From the NCBI GenBank assembly GCA_024225395.1, contig JAAEMR010000065.1:32452-96451 (forward strand): DNA of 64,000 bases, read 5' to 3'. Both the position numbers and the translations under genes were made by a program. This document shows positions 14,802 through 23,414 of this stretch, piece after piece. The stretch comes from Gammaproteobacteria bacterium (lineage in GTDB: Bacteria > Pseudomonadota > Gammaproteobacteria > GCA-001735895). The notes beneath the pieces are model-generated. The model ran no database searches and was not told where the DNA came from. It saw only the letters and a list, made by a program, of their open reading frames with translations. Position 1 is the first letter of the stretch. The number at the start of each line of letters is the position of its first letter.

Positions 14802-16537
14802 TGAGCGATCGTATAGTCGTTGACCCTGTCACGCGTATTGAAGGGCATTTACGTATCGAAGCTGAAACTGATGCCAGTGGTAATATCATTGGTGCATCGA
14901 GTGCTGGAACCATGATTCGTGGTATTGAATTGATTTTGCAAGGTCGAGATCCTCGTGATGCCTGGGCTTATGCTCAGCGTATCTGTGGTGTCTGTACTTT
15001 GGTGCATGGAATCGCGTCGGTTCGCAGTGTTGAAAATGCACTCAATTATCAAATTCCTGCAAATGCACAGATTATTAGAAACCTGATGATTGCTGCGCAA
15101 TATGTGCATGATCATGTGATGCATTTTTACCATTTACATGCGCTTGACTGGGTGGATGTGGTGTCGGCATTAAAAGCCGATCCAACCGCGACTTCAGTAC
15201 TTGCCCAGTCATTGTCTAAATGGCCAAAATCATCACCGGGTTATTTCTCTGATGTGCAAAAGAAAGTTAAAAACTTTGTAGAATCGGGACAACTCGGAAT
15301 TTTCACCAATGGTTACTGGGGACATCCCGCTTATAAGTTACCGCCTGAGGCCAATTTAATGGCTGTGGCACATTATCTGGAAGCTTTATCCTGGCAACGT
15401 GAAGTGGTGAAGATCCATACTATTTTTGGAGGTAAAAACCCACACCCTAATTTCCTGGTAGGTGGCGCACCATCACCCATCAGCGGCGTATCCGGTGATA
15501 TGGGTGCGACAGCGCTGAATATTCTGGGGCTGCAGGAAATAAGTAACACCATTACTAAAATGATGGACTTTGTGGATAATGTTTATGTGCCGGATACCAT
15601 TGCTATAGCGGGCTTTTACAAGGACTGGTTCAAGCGGGGAGCAGGTGTACGCAATTTCATGACCTTTGGAGATATGCCGGAAACTAGCATGGATGATCCA
15701 TCAAGTTATTTTATTCCCAGTGGTGTAATTCTGGACCGGGATTTGACTAAAATCCATCCTCTTGATTTAAATGATCCCGAGCAGGTTAAAGAATTTATTG
15801 CGCACTCCTATTATGATTATTCTGCTGGCAAAGAGGCCGGGTTGCATCCTTATGATGGTGAAACCAATTTGAATTATACCGGTCCCAAACCTCCGTATGA
15901 TTTTCTGGATATCGAAAACAGTTATTCGTGGATGAAGTCACCGCGCTGGAAAGGTCAGCCGATGGAAGTCGGACCACTGGCCAGGGTGTTGATGTTATAT
16001 GCCAATGGGCACGAACCCACGCAAGCTTTAACTAACAGTGTTTTGAAGAAACTGGATGTACCGATTGATGCTTTGTATTCCACTCTGGGCAGAACAGCCG
16101 CCCGGACACTGGAAACCAAATTGATCGGGGATAAAATGCAAAGCTGGCTGGGTAAACTGATTGGCAATATCAAAGCGGGTGACCTGAGTGTGCATAATGA
16201 TGAACTGTGGGAACCTTCAAGCTGGCCATCTGAAGCAAAAGGTGTTGGTTTTATGGAAGCACCTCGTGGAGCACTGGCTCACTGGATCGTGATCAAGGAT
16301 GAAAAAATAGCTAACTATCAGGCGGTTGTACCATCCACCTGGAATGCTGGTCCAAGAGATGTGGATGGACAGGATGGGCCTTATGAAGCGGCTTTGACTG
16401 ATAATCATCAGCTTCATGACCCTAAACAACCGGTAGAAATTCTGCGGACTATTCACAGTTTTGATCCCTGTATTGCCTGTGCCGTGCATGTGACAGATCC
16501 CGAAGGAGAAGAGCTGGTTAAGGTGAAAGTTCGCTAA
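14801..16537 (+). CDS. hynL: [NiFe] hydrogenase large subunit (Isp-type, group 1e)
   Basis: The 578-residue catalytic subunit. Nickel ligands lie in RICGVC at 60-65 and DPCIAC at 555-560; the N-terminal RIEGHLRIEA motif is intact. The precursor continues after H563 with 15 residues (VTDPEGEELVKVKVR), which the HyaD-type protease in this operon should remove. The protein has no signal of its own and would be carried by the Tat signal of HynS. Motifs look functional throughout. It is last in the operon and is followed by a clear terminator. Confidence 0.96.
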   Translation: MSDRIVVDPVTRIEGHLRIEAETDASGNIIGASSAGTMIRGIELILQGRDPRDAWAYAQRICGVCTLVHGIASVRSVENALNYQIPANAQIIRNLMIAAQYVHDHVMHFYHLHALDWVDVVSALKADPTATSVLAQSLSKWPKSSPGYFSDVQKKVKNFVESGQLGIFTNGYWGHPAYKLPPEANLMAVAHYLEALSWQREVVKIHTIFGGKNPHPNFLVGGAPSPISGVSGDMGATALNILGLQEISNTITKMMDFVDNVYVPDTIAIAGFYKDWFKRGAGVRNFMTFGDMPETSMDDPSSYFIPSGVILDRDLTKIHPLDLNDPEQVKEFIAHSYYDYSAGKEAGLHPYDGETNLNYTGPKPPYDFLDIENSYSWMKSPRWKGQPMEVGPLARVLMLYANGHEPTQALTNSVLKKLDVPIDALYSTLGRTAARTLETKLIGDKMQSWLGKLIGNIKAGDLSVHNDELWEPSSWPSEAKGVGFMEAPRGALAHWIVIKDEKIANYQAVVPSTWNAGPRDVDGQDGPYEAALTDNHQLHDPKQPVEILRTIHSFDPCIACAVHVTDPEGEELVKVKVR

Positions 16538-16560
16538 CCTTTTCAAAACTTAGAAGACTG

Positions 16561-16589
16561 CTCACTAAATTTTTAGTGAGTGGTTTTTT
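16561..16589 (+). terminator. Intrinsic terminator of the hydrogenase operon
   Basis: CTCACTAAA and TTTAGTGAG form a nine-base-pair stem, followed by TGG and a run of six T. It lies 23 bases after the hynL stop and just before the end of the convergent permease gene. Confidence 0.85.
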
Positions 16590-16593
16590 CTGC

Positions 16594-17352
16594 CTAAAAA
16601 TAAAATGCGGCTGCACTACCGCAGACCGTCATGATAAACAGGAACCATTTGAGTGACTCCGGTTTGGCCTTGATGGCCAACTTTACGCCATGGTGAGCGC
16701 CAACCATCATGGTAGAGGCCAGTATTAACCCTGGAACCCATGCCACCTGATCACGCAAAATAAAGATAGCTAAAGCGATGCTGGTAAACCCCAGAGTACA
16801 TAAAAGTTTTAGTGCATTTGATTTGACCAGGTCGTATCGTAATGAACCAGCTAACGCAATGATGAGTACAAAGCCAACACCGGCCTGGACAAAACCGCCA
16901 TATAATCCGGATAAAAATAACATCACCCAGGAAGAGGGTGTCTGCCTGACCCTGTTAGGAATGGTACCCGGTTCAGGCATGACAACTGATGGCTTAATTA
17001 GAATGACTAACGACAGACTTATCATGGTGATCAATAGAACGGGTTTAAGATATGAGACTGGCGCATAGGACGCCGCCAGAGCACCTAAAATCCCACCCAG
17101 TGATAATGGAATAAAAATGCCCTTTATATCATGTAATGGAAGTTCTCCATGCCCATGAAAGGCTTTAGCTCCCCAGATAGCCTGCAGGAAAACACCTACA
17201 CGATTGGTTGCATTGGCGATATCGGCAGGTAGACCAAATACCATCAATGCAGGCAGGGTCAGGTTAGAACCTCCACCTGCCAGAGTATTAATAATACCGG
17301 CAATGTAACCTAGAACCAGTAATGCGATAATTTGTAGAAAATCAAATTCCAT
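16594..17352 (-). CDS. TSUP-family (TauE/SafE) membrane permease
   Basis: A 252-residue polytopic protein of the TauE/SafE family, whose members export or import sulfite, sulfoacetate and other organosulfur anions. The family N-terminus is clear: GYIAGIINTLAGGGSNLTLP, followed by PADIANATNRVGV. The second-half repeat mark is SGLYGGFVQAGVGFVL. About eight membrane segments are expected. It is transcribed toward the hydrogenase terminator and stands alone. Substrate cannot be told. Confidence 0.88.
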   Translation of the reverse strand: MEFDFLQIIALLVLGYIAGIINTLAGGGSNLTLPALMVFGLPADIANATNRVGVFLQAIWGAKAFHGHGELPLHDIKGIFIPLSLGGILGALAASYAPVSYLKPVLLITMISLSLVILIKPSVVMPEPGTIPNRVRQTPSSWVMLFLSGLYGGFVQAGVGFVLIIALAGSLRYDLVKSNALKLLCTLGFTSIALAIFILRDQVAWVPGLILASTMMVGAHHGVKLAIKAKPESLKWFLFIMTVCGSAAAFYF

Positions 17353-17391
17353 AGTATTTCAAGTAACTTAAGACAATAGAGAAAGAAATCT

Positions 17392-17608
17392 CACCACGAA
17401 GTACACGAACGCCTACACGGATAGGTAGGTAGAGCAGCGCAGGAGCAGTTGCGAGATCACCAGGGTATTAAAAAGAGAATAGCTAAATACCTTCTATTAA
17501 AGAAGGTTTTGAGTTATATAGTTTCTTTGGCTTAGTTTCAATACCTGCTTCAGAGTCAGTGCTATAAATACCTTAATAATCTTCGTATTTTCTGTGCGTT
17601 TCGTGGTG
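17392..17608. repeat. Dispersed inverted-repeat element, copy 1
   Basis: The left arm CACCACGAAGTACACGAACG and the right arm near 17581-17608 (reading TCTGTGCGTTTCGTGGTG at its end) are inverted relatives of the arms at 26867, 34617 and 55045. The 170-base interior has no gene; it contains a CAGCGCAGGAGCAG tract that recurs in shorter form near 26815. Confidence 0.6.
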
Positions 17609-17618
17609 ATATATTATT

Positions 17619-18486
17619 TTATTTTTTAGCCAGAAATGCCAGTGCTTTACTGCTTAAAGAAATTAATTGCTTGTATTGAGTAAAGTCTTTTTCCGTGATC
17701 GGAATTGTTGATTTACTGTGGTCGGTATAAATAATAGCAACTGGTTTTTCACCGTTAAAAAGTGACGTAGCTAATAACTTTTTTGTCATGATGTTGGCAA
17801 GCAGGCTTTTTGGAACGATATGCTCATATTTTTGAAGTTGCTTTGATTAACCCGGATAGACTGATTAGCTGCCAGTACAGAGAATTGGTAGAACTTAGAA
17901 GTAACAATGTCCACAGGTTGTTGTAAAAAGTCGGCAAATTGCTGAAAGTTTTACTGTTGAATTACTGTATACCAACCGTGCTCGCTTTGCTGGCAGAGTT
18001 TTGCAATAAAAAACAATATTTTTCTTTCTGGTCTTTACTGTGTTTATGGGGTTGAGAATTTATAATGATTTCAGGAAGGTTAAACTTCTGACATAAAGCT
18101 TCAGTTAATTGAGAGAAAGTGAAACCAGAATAATTTACTTCTTCACCTGATGAACTGCCTGAGCGGATATATTGTAGTGATCAAAATCATAAACACAGCA
18201 CAAAACTTCGCCTGAATTAGTAAGTAATGCGCAGGTTTTTAACCGGTCAATATTGGGGTAGCCATTTTCAGCAGACCATTCAGTTACCTGTATTGGCACC
18301 TCGATTGGTATTAACTTTTTTGAGTATTTCCAGTGATAACCCTGGGTCACTGGCGGTGAAGGACGCTATATCCTGTGATCTTTTTTCCTGTTCAAGAAGT
18401 TCTATGATCTCATCATAAGTATGCTGGGTTTCAGGAATGGTGTCAGAGTGATTTTGTAGCTAATTAATTGCTTTTGAAATTGGCAT
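17619..18486 (-). pseudogene. Decayed HDOD-domain signalling protein
   Basis: Translating leftwards from the ATG at 18486 gives MPISKAIN, a stop, then IIELLEQEKRSQDI and TASDPGLSLEILKKVN, the start of an HDOD domain. It is then broken by stops and frameshifts. The middle (18135-18350) keeps VTEWSAENGYPNIDRLKTC and VLCCVYDF. The end, LATSLFNGEKPVAIIYTDHS with ALAFLAKK, is the C-terminal tail seen in two-domain HDOD proteins of about 500 residues. The remaining span is far too short, so an internal deletion and several point lesions are present. An intact HDOD gene lies at 43786. Confidence 0.72.
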
Positions 18487-18500
18487 TTTATAATTCTGAT

Positions 18501-19076
18501 TTATGTTTTTTCTTCAAACCTTGCAGCACCCAGAGACTTTAATTGTTTGCCATGAACATGTTTAACCAGTATTTCCCTGTCAGCTTCATGTATATGCTCG
18601 AAATCTAGAGAGGTTGTGTATCCCCCCTGGGCCTTATCATTTTGATGGCAGTTGATTACTTTGGCGAAAATTACTATTTTTTGCTGACCCGGTAAAAGCA
18701 GTAAGTTTAACTCAACAATATCATCTCTATAGACTCGTTCATTAGACGTAAAGGAAATGCCCTGTGCACTAATATTAACGTTTGTTTCCTGGGTAGGGAA
18801 ATTCTCATCATTGGATAAAAAATTTTCAGTCAACAGATCCAGCTGTTCCTGCAATACTGATAGGTAACGGCCTAGTTCGGGCATTTTGTTGTTTATATGC
18901 TGCAAATCTACCTGGTGCTGTTCCAGCTTATAGTTGAATTCATTTCTCAGAGAAAATTGATGCTGATCATTCCAGAAGCTTTCTAGCCTTTGTTCAAGTT
19001 CCTTTTTTTCTATAACCTGAGAATTCAGGCCAACTATATCCTCTATCCTGAAAAAACGTCGGCGTTCTTTACTCAT
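18501..19076 (-). CDS. PilZ-domain protein downstream of motAB
   Basis: A 191-residue protein with both c-di-GMP-binding signatures of PilZ: ERRRFFRIED at the N-terminus (RxxxR type) and VNISAQGISF (N/DxSxxG type) near 100. The intervening region (about 25-85) is charged and predicted coiled coil, so the arginine motif is separated from the barrel. It is one base after motB on the same strand. It probably adjusts stator or motor output in response to c-di-GMP; this is inferred from the domain and position. Confidence 0.85.
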   Translation of the reverse strand: MSKERRRFFRIEDIVGLNSQVIEKKELEQRLESFWNDQHQFSLRNEFNYKLEQHQVDLQHINNKMPELGRYLSVLQEQLDLLTENFLSNDENFPTQETNVNISAQGISFTSNERVYRDDIVELNLLLLPGQQKIVIFAKVINCHQNDKAQGGYTTSLDFEHIHEADREILVKHVHGKQLKSLGAARFEEKT

Positions 19077-19077
19077 A

Positions 19078-19977
19078 CTACTTTTCCTTTAAGAAGTCTA
19101 TGTTGTCAGCCGGAGAGTCCACCTTGATAGATTCTGTATTACCGTGCAAAACGCTAATTTCTACCCTGCGGTTTTGTGCTCTGTTTTCCCAGCTATCGTT
19201 TGGAACCAGGGGCAGGTTATCTGAGTGTGCTCTAATTTCCATACGCTCAGGATCGATAGCACCATTCTGGATAAAAAAATGTACCACAGTGGCAGCACGT
19301 TTTGCTGAAAGATCCCAGTTGGAACGAAACTGTTTAGTTTCTATGGGAATATCGTCAGTATGACCCGAGATGATGAAATGTCCGTCACGTTGATTTAATA
19401 CCTGGGCTATTTGCAAAAGAACTGGTTCAAAATCAGGTTTAAGGTTAGCTTTACCCGAACCAAAAGAACCTTTTTCCCGAATACGAATTAATACTCTATC
19501 GGCAAAAGCTTCCACTTCTATCAAACCCTGTCCAATAGCGTCAGCTAATTCTTCTTTTAACTCTTCAGCTTCTTCCTGAGCCATTTTTTCAGCCTGTTCT
19601 GCCGCCATGGCTTCTGCCTGTGCCAGTGACTGGTCATTTTGAGTAGTGGAATCGGTGAAGTCGAGATTTGTTTTAGAAGTATCCGTGGTCTGTTCCCTCA
19701 TGATTTCCAAAGGTGTTACCTCAATGGGTTTACCTGGACTGTATTGCTGGGCAATAACACTGGTGCCTTTGGGAATTTCTGTGGCTATAACATCTCGTTG
19801 TACACCAAATGCCATTTTCATTGCACCGGCTACCTGCTTGTACTTCAGTACGTCCATTTCAGCAAAAGATAATAACAGTACAAAAAAGCACATTAACAGT
19901 GACATTAAATCTGCAAAAGTGGCCAGCCATGGAGGCAGGCCTTCTTCACAAACCGGGCATTCGCATTCTTCACTCAT
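19078..19977 (-). CDS. motB: Flagellar stator protein MotB/PomB
   Basis: A 299-residue stator B subunit. One membrane segment, TFADLMSLLMCFFVLLLSF, carries the ion-binding Asp at residue 23. The N-terminus has three cysteines (SEECECPVCEEG). A plug and linker rich in Ala, Glu and Gln (about 115-150) precede the C-terminal OmpA-like peptidoglycan-binding domain with ISGHTDDIPI and NRAQNRRVEISV. The protein anchors the stator to the cell wall. It follows the A subunit by 15 bases. The pairing with a PomA-like A subunit suggests sodium drive, though the ion cannot be proven here. Confidence 0.93.
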   Translation of the reverse strand: MSEECECPVCEEGLPPWLATFADLMSLLMCFFVLLLSFAEMDVLKYKQVAGAMKMAFGVQRDVIATEIPKGTSVIAQQYSPGKPIEVTPLEIMREQTTDTSKTNLDFTDSTTQNDQSLAQAEAMAAEQAEKMAQEEAEELKEELADAIGQGLIEVEAFADRVLIRIREKGSFGSGKANLKPDFEPVLLQIAQVLNQRDGHFIISGHTDDIPIETKQFRSNWDLSAKRAATVVHFFIQNGAIDPERMEIRAHSDNLPLVPNDSWENRAQNRRVEISVLHGNTESIKVDSPADNIDFLKEK

Positions 19978-19992
19978 GACTTAATGTTCTGA

Positions 19993-20748
19993 TTAATCAT
20001 CTGTTGAACGATTATTTTCAGGTAGAAATGCACTTAATAATTGCTGCATAACACGAGGATTGGTTCCATCCTGAATAGCTGAAATCGATTCCAGTATTAA
20101 AGATTTGTTGAGTTTTTCTGATTCTGCAATCAATATTAATTTTTCAGCTAGTGGTGAAGCGAAAGCATTAGCAATTATAGCGCCGTATAATGTAGTTAAT
20201 AATGCAATGGCCATGGCAGGACCAATGGCAGAAGGGTCGCTCATATTAGATAACATTTGCACCAGGCCAATAAGTGTACCGATCATGCCCATGGCAGGAG
20301 CATATACAGCTATGGCTTTAAACATATCGGCGCCTTTAGCATGGCGTTTAATTGTCAGGTCAATATCCTTGGATAGCAGGTTGTTGACTATTTCCGGGGA
20401 GTGACCGTCAATGCACAGCCCGATTCCTTTTTCGAGGAAAGAATTGCTTATTTCGCGTCCTTCTAAGGCTAGCAAACCTTCTTTACGAGATATGTTCGCC
20501 ATTTCGACGGCTTCTTCGATCAAATTGGAAGGTTTGTCCATTTTGTATATAAAACCTTTCATGCCTACTTTAAATGAACCTAAAAAGTCAGCCAGAGTTA
20601 CGCGCATTAATGTTGCACCCAGAGTGCCGCCCACTACCACTAGTATTGAAGGAACATTGACAAAAATGATGAAAGGACCGCCCATTCCAATCGCACTACC
20701 AATGATACCGAATGCGAGCAGAATACCGACAAGACTTGCTATATCCAT
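19993..20748 (-). CDS. motA: Flagellar stator protein MotA/PomA
   Basis: A 251-residue stator A subunit with four membrane segments, including IASLVGILLAFGIIGSA, VPSILVVVGGTLGATLM, APAMGMIGTLIGLVQMLSNM and AMAIALLTTLYGAIIAN. The PomA-type GMIGTLIGLV and the loop LLALEGREISNSF suit a sodium-type stator. The frame opens with a GTG at 20760, but the ATG at 20748 (MDIASLVG) fits the family start and follows AGGTG. The 280-base upstream region carries an inverted repeat at 20853. Confidence 0.92.
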   Translation of the reverse strand: MDIASLVGILLAFGIIGSAIGMGGPFIIFVNVPSILVVVGGTLGATLMRVTLADFLGSFKVGMKGFIYKMDKPSNLIEEAVEMANISRKEGLLALEGREISNSFLEKGIGLCIDGHSPEIVNNLLSKDIDLTIKRHAKGADMFKAIAVYAPAMGMIGTLIGLVQMLSNMSDPSAIGPAMAIALLTTLYGAIIANAFASPLAEKLILIAESEKLNKSLILESISAIQDGTNPRVMQQLLSAFLPENNRSTDD

Positions 20749-20852
20749 TTTTTGATGCACCTACATATTATATTTTAATTGTTAGAGTGTAGTTGATTTT
20801 ATCTTGGATATTGAAAATATTATTAGCTGGATAAGTTATTAATTTTTTCTTA

Positions 20853-20872
20853 AGTTTAGATCGTACTAAACT
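20853..20872. promoter_or_regulatory. Perfect inverted repeat in the motA-hemN intergenic region
   Basis: AGTTTAG-N6-CTAAACT is a perfect palindrome with seven-base arms, about 105 bases upstream of motA and 85 upstream of the FNR-like box of hemN. It is in AT-rich sequence, so chance is possible. It could be an operator for the mot operon. Confidence 0.3.
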
Positions 20873-20957
20873 GATTAAATGGGACATTATTTTAAGTTTA
20901 TAAAATTATGATCGTTTATTTATAAGTTACCCCGGTTCTTTGCGAAGCCGGTCACTA

Positions 20958-20971
20958 TTGACTTAAGTCAT
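20958..20971 (+). promoter_or_regulatory. FNR-like box and promoter of hemN
   Basis: TTGACTTAAGTCAT contains a 12-base perfect palindrome and departs from TTGAT-N4-ATCAA at three positions. A TACAAT at 20993-20998 starts 22 bases after the box, the same spacing as at nifJ and the hydrogenase operon, predicting a start near 21005. HemN genes are known FNR/ANR targets in other gammaproteobacteria. Confidence 0.55.
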
Positions 20972-21041
20972 TTTTCATTGAGCATTATCTCCTACAATAA
21001 CTGGATTAAATAACAGTAAATTCAGGACTATTTCTTATATT

Positions 21042-22421
21042 ATGCCGCACAAGTTAGATTTTGATCCGACTCTGATCAATAAATATGATAAATCGGGGCC
21101 GCGTTATACTTCTTATCCGACAGCGCCTCAGTTTACCACTGAGTATAATGCCGATACGTTGAAAACCTGTATTGAACGAAGCAATAGAGAAATTATTCCT
21201 GCTCCGCTTTCTTTGTACATTCATATTCCATACTGCGACACAATTTGCTATTACTGTGCCTGTAATAAAATTATTACCAAAAATCATTCGGTAAGCGCAG
21301 AGTATATTGATTTGCTGGATGCTGAAATGCAAATGATTGCTTCTCTATTAGACTCTGACAGGGAGCTGGAGCAGTTACACCTGGGTGGAGGTACGCCGAC
21401 TTTTCTCAATGATGATGAAATGATTGATTTAATTCGCCGGATTGAAGATAACTTCACATTTGCAGAGAATTGCGAAATGTCGATAGAGATTGATCCACGT
21501 AAAGTTTCCAATGAAACATTGGAGTTACTGACAAATATTGGTTTTAACCGGATAAGTCTGGGTGTGCAGGATTTTGATAAGAAGGTTCAGCAATCAGTAA
21601 ACCGGGTGCAAAGCTATGAATTAGTACGGGAACGTCTGGAAACAGCCAGAAAATTAAATATTAAGTCTATCAATATGGATTTAATTTATGGTTTACCTTT
21701 TCAAACGGTTGAAACCTTTGAGAAAACGCTGGATAAGGTCATTGTTCTCAGACCTGACAGGTTATCAATTTTCAATTATGCCCATTTACCTGATCGTTTT
21801 AAGCCGCAAAGACGAATTAATGAAGAAGATTTACCAACTCCAGCCGAGAAATTAAAAATTTTTGAACTGACTATGAATAAACTGCAGGAAGCGGGTTATG
21901 TTTATATTGGTATGGATCATTTTGCTCTGGAAGATGATTCCATGGTGAAAGCACAGCAGGAAGGTTCGTTACAGAGAAATTTTCAGGGCTATTCTACACA
22001 TGCGCATACCGATCTGGTTGCTATTGGCGTGAGTTCAATTGGTTCTATATCTGATAGCTATAGTCAGAATAGTAGTAATATCGATGATTACCGGGAAATG
22101 GTCATGGCCGGTAAATTACCGATTGTTCGTGGACTGGTGATGACTAATGATGACCGTTTACGCAAACAGGTTATCAATCAATTGATTTGTCATTTTGAGC
22201 TGGATATTAAAAAGTTTGAAGCCGAGTGGGAAATTGACTTTAAACAGTATTTTAAATCTGAAATGAAAAAGCTGGATTTAATGGTTGAAGATGGCCTGGT
22301 ATCAGTTGGTGACGAAATGATCAAGGTTGAGACCAAAGGACGCTTGCTGATTAGAAATATCTGTATGGTATTTGATAGTTATCTGAAAGATAACGTAATT
22401 AAGTTTTCCAAGGTAATCTAG
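21042..22421 (+). CDS. hemN: Oxygen-independent coproporphyrinogen III oxidase
   Basis: A 459-residue radical SAM enzyme that decarboxylates coproporphyrinogen III to protoporphyrinogen IX without oxygen. The N-terminus NKYDKSGPRYTSYPTAPQF is typical of HemN proper rather than HemW. The cluster motif is YIHIPYCDTICYYCACNKI (CxxxCxxC plus the following Cys). LHLGGGTPTFLN binds SAM. Length equals the family norm. AGGA at 21024-21027 is the nearest ribosome site, 14 bases from the ATG, which is loose. It is convergent with the fnr-like gene and controlled by an FNR-like box. Confidence 0.95.
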   Translation: MPHKLDFDPTLINKYDKSGPRYTSYPTAPQFTTEYNADTLKTCIERSNREIIPAPLSLYIHIPYCDTICYYCACNKIITKNHSVSAEYIDLLDAEMQMIASLLDSDRELEQLHLGGGTPTFLNDDEMIDLIRRIEDNFTFAENCEMSIEIDPRKVSNETLELLTNIGFNRISLGVQDFDKKVQQSVNRVQSYELVRERLETARKLNIKSINMDLIYGLPFQTVETFEKTLDKVIVLRPDRLSIFNYAHLPDRFKPQRRINEEDLPTPAEKLKIFELTMNKLQEAGYVYIGMDHFALEDDSMVKAQQEGSLQRNFQGYSTHAHTDLVAIGVSSIGSISDSYSQNSSNIDDYREMVMAGKLPIVRGLVMTNDDRLRKQVINQLICHFELDIKKFEAEWEIDFKQYFKSEMKKLDLMVEDGLVSVGDEMIKVETKGRLLIRNICMVFDSYLKDNVIKFSKVI

Positions 22422-22426
22422 TTATT

Positions 22427-22446
22427 GCGCAGCCTTGCTGCTGCGC
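22427..22446. terminator. Hairpin between convergent hemN and fnr
   Basis: GCGCAGC and GCTGCGC form a seven-base-pair GC-rich stem with a six-base loop, just after the hemN stop. The following TAATTT is a poor T tract, so it may act in both directions only weakly. Confidence 0.5.
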
Positions 22447-22472
22447 TAATTTCACGATTTGATGTTGCAAAT

Positions 22473-23225
22473 CTATGGCTGACCGGAATCTTCGCAGTTA
22501 GCGACCATCTCATTAAGTTTGTCTATGTCGATAATATCAACCTGTTTACGGTTAATCTTAACAATTCCTTTTTCCTGAAATGACTTAAATAGTCGACTGA
22601 CTGTTTCAACGGCAATACCCAGATAACCAGCTATATCATGACGAGACATGGGCAGCATAAAACTGACGGGAGAGAAACCACGACGTTTAAATCGAGTGGA
22701 AATACTTAGTAAAAAGGTTGCAAGTCGTTCATGAGCCGTTTGCTGACCCAGTAATAATAAATGTGCATGATCACAGTTCATTTCATGGCCTAACAAATGA
22801 CAAACCTGATGACGCAGTTCTGGCATATCCTCACATAGCTGGTCTAACTGATCATAAGGCAAAATGCAGTAGGAAGTATTTTCCATGGTAGTGGCATAAC
22901 AACGTTGCTTGGAGTTTTCCAGACCATCCAGACCAAAGACTTCTCCTGGCAGGTGAAAACCTAGAATTTGCTGTTCACCTGTTTTTTTGGTCAGGTAAGT
23001 TTTTACTCCGCCTGAACGAACGGCGTAAAATCCCACGAATTTATCATTAGGTTGGTAGATTTGAACGTTGTGAGCAAGGTTTCTGGGGCGCTCAATGTAA
23101 TCATCAAGGACATCCAGTTCTTTAGCGTTGAGACCCCTGGGCAAGCACAGATCTGACAGGCTGCAGGATTCACAGCTTACTTTGAGTTGCTTGGTAAGCT
23201 GAACTTGATTCATTAATTTTTGCAT
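22473..23225 (-). CDS. fnr: FNR/ANR-type oxygen-sensing regulator
   Basis: A 250-residue CRP/FNR-family activator. The N-terminal cysteine set C18-x2-C21-x5-C27 (CESCSLSDLC), together with a Cys in NTSYCILPYD near residue 120, matches the four ligands of the oxygen-labile 4Fe-4S cluster of FNR. The cyclic-nucleotide fold follows, and the recognition helix reads AVETVSRLFKSFQEKGI, with the E-x2-SR pattern that reads TTGAT half-sites. It is divergent from ccoNOQP. FNR-type palindromes before nifJ, the hydrogenase operon and hemN in this window are its likely targets. The start could be the second Met, four codons in. Confidence 0.92.
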   Translation of the reverse strand: MQKLMNQVQLTKQLKVSCESCSLSDLCLPRGLNAKELDVLDDYIERPRNLAHNVQIYQPNDKFVGFYAVRSGGVKTYLTKKTGEQQILGFHLPGEVFGLDGLENSKQRCYATTMENTSYCILPYDQLDQLCEDMPELRHQVCHLLGHEMNCDHAHLLLLGQQTAHERLATFLLSISTRFKRRGFSPVSFMLPMSRHDIAGYLGIAVETVSRLFKSFQEKGIVKINRKQVDIIDIDKLNEMVANCEDSGQP

Positions 23226-23334
23226 AATGGGTCGATTAAATATCTGGCCAAGTTTTTAACAACTGAAACGCTTTTTAGCTTCAGTAAACGTGTATTAAGG
23301 TTTGATTATATATGAGATAAATAAAATATGACAC

Positions 23335-23348
23335 TTGATCCATGTCAT
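23335..23348 (+). promoter_or_regulatory. Weak FNR-like box upstream of ccoN
   Basis: TTGATCCATGTCAT has one perfect half-site and a second half with two departures from ATCAA. No good -10 is seen at the expected distance (GAAACT at 23371). A lone TTGAT half-site also occurs at 23312. cbb3 operons are frequently FNR/ANR controlled, but the evidence here is modest. Confidence 0.35.
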
Positions 23349-23414
23349 TTTATTGAATGTAGTAAAACGAGAAACTCATTTTTGCTTAAATTTCAATCTA
23401 TAAGAGGCCATTTA

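Noticed and set aside
23328..23414. N-terminal extension of ccoN from the earlier ATG
   Set aside because: The ATG lies just before the FNR-like box, has no ribosome site, and the extra residues are absent from CcoN proteins; ATG 23415 has AAGAGG.
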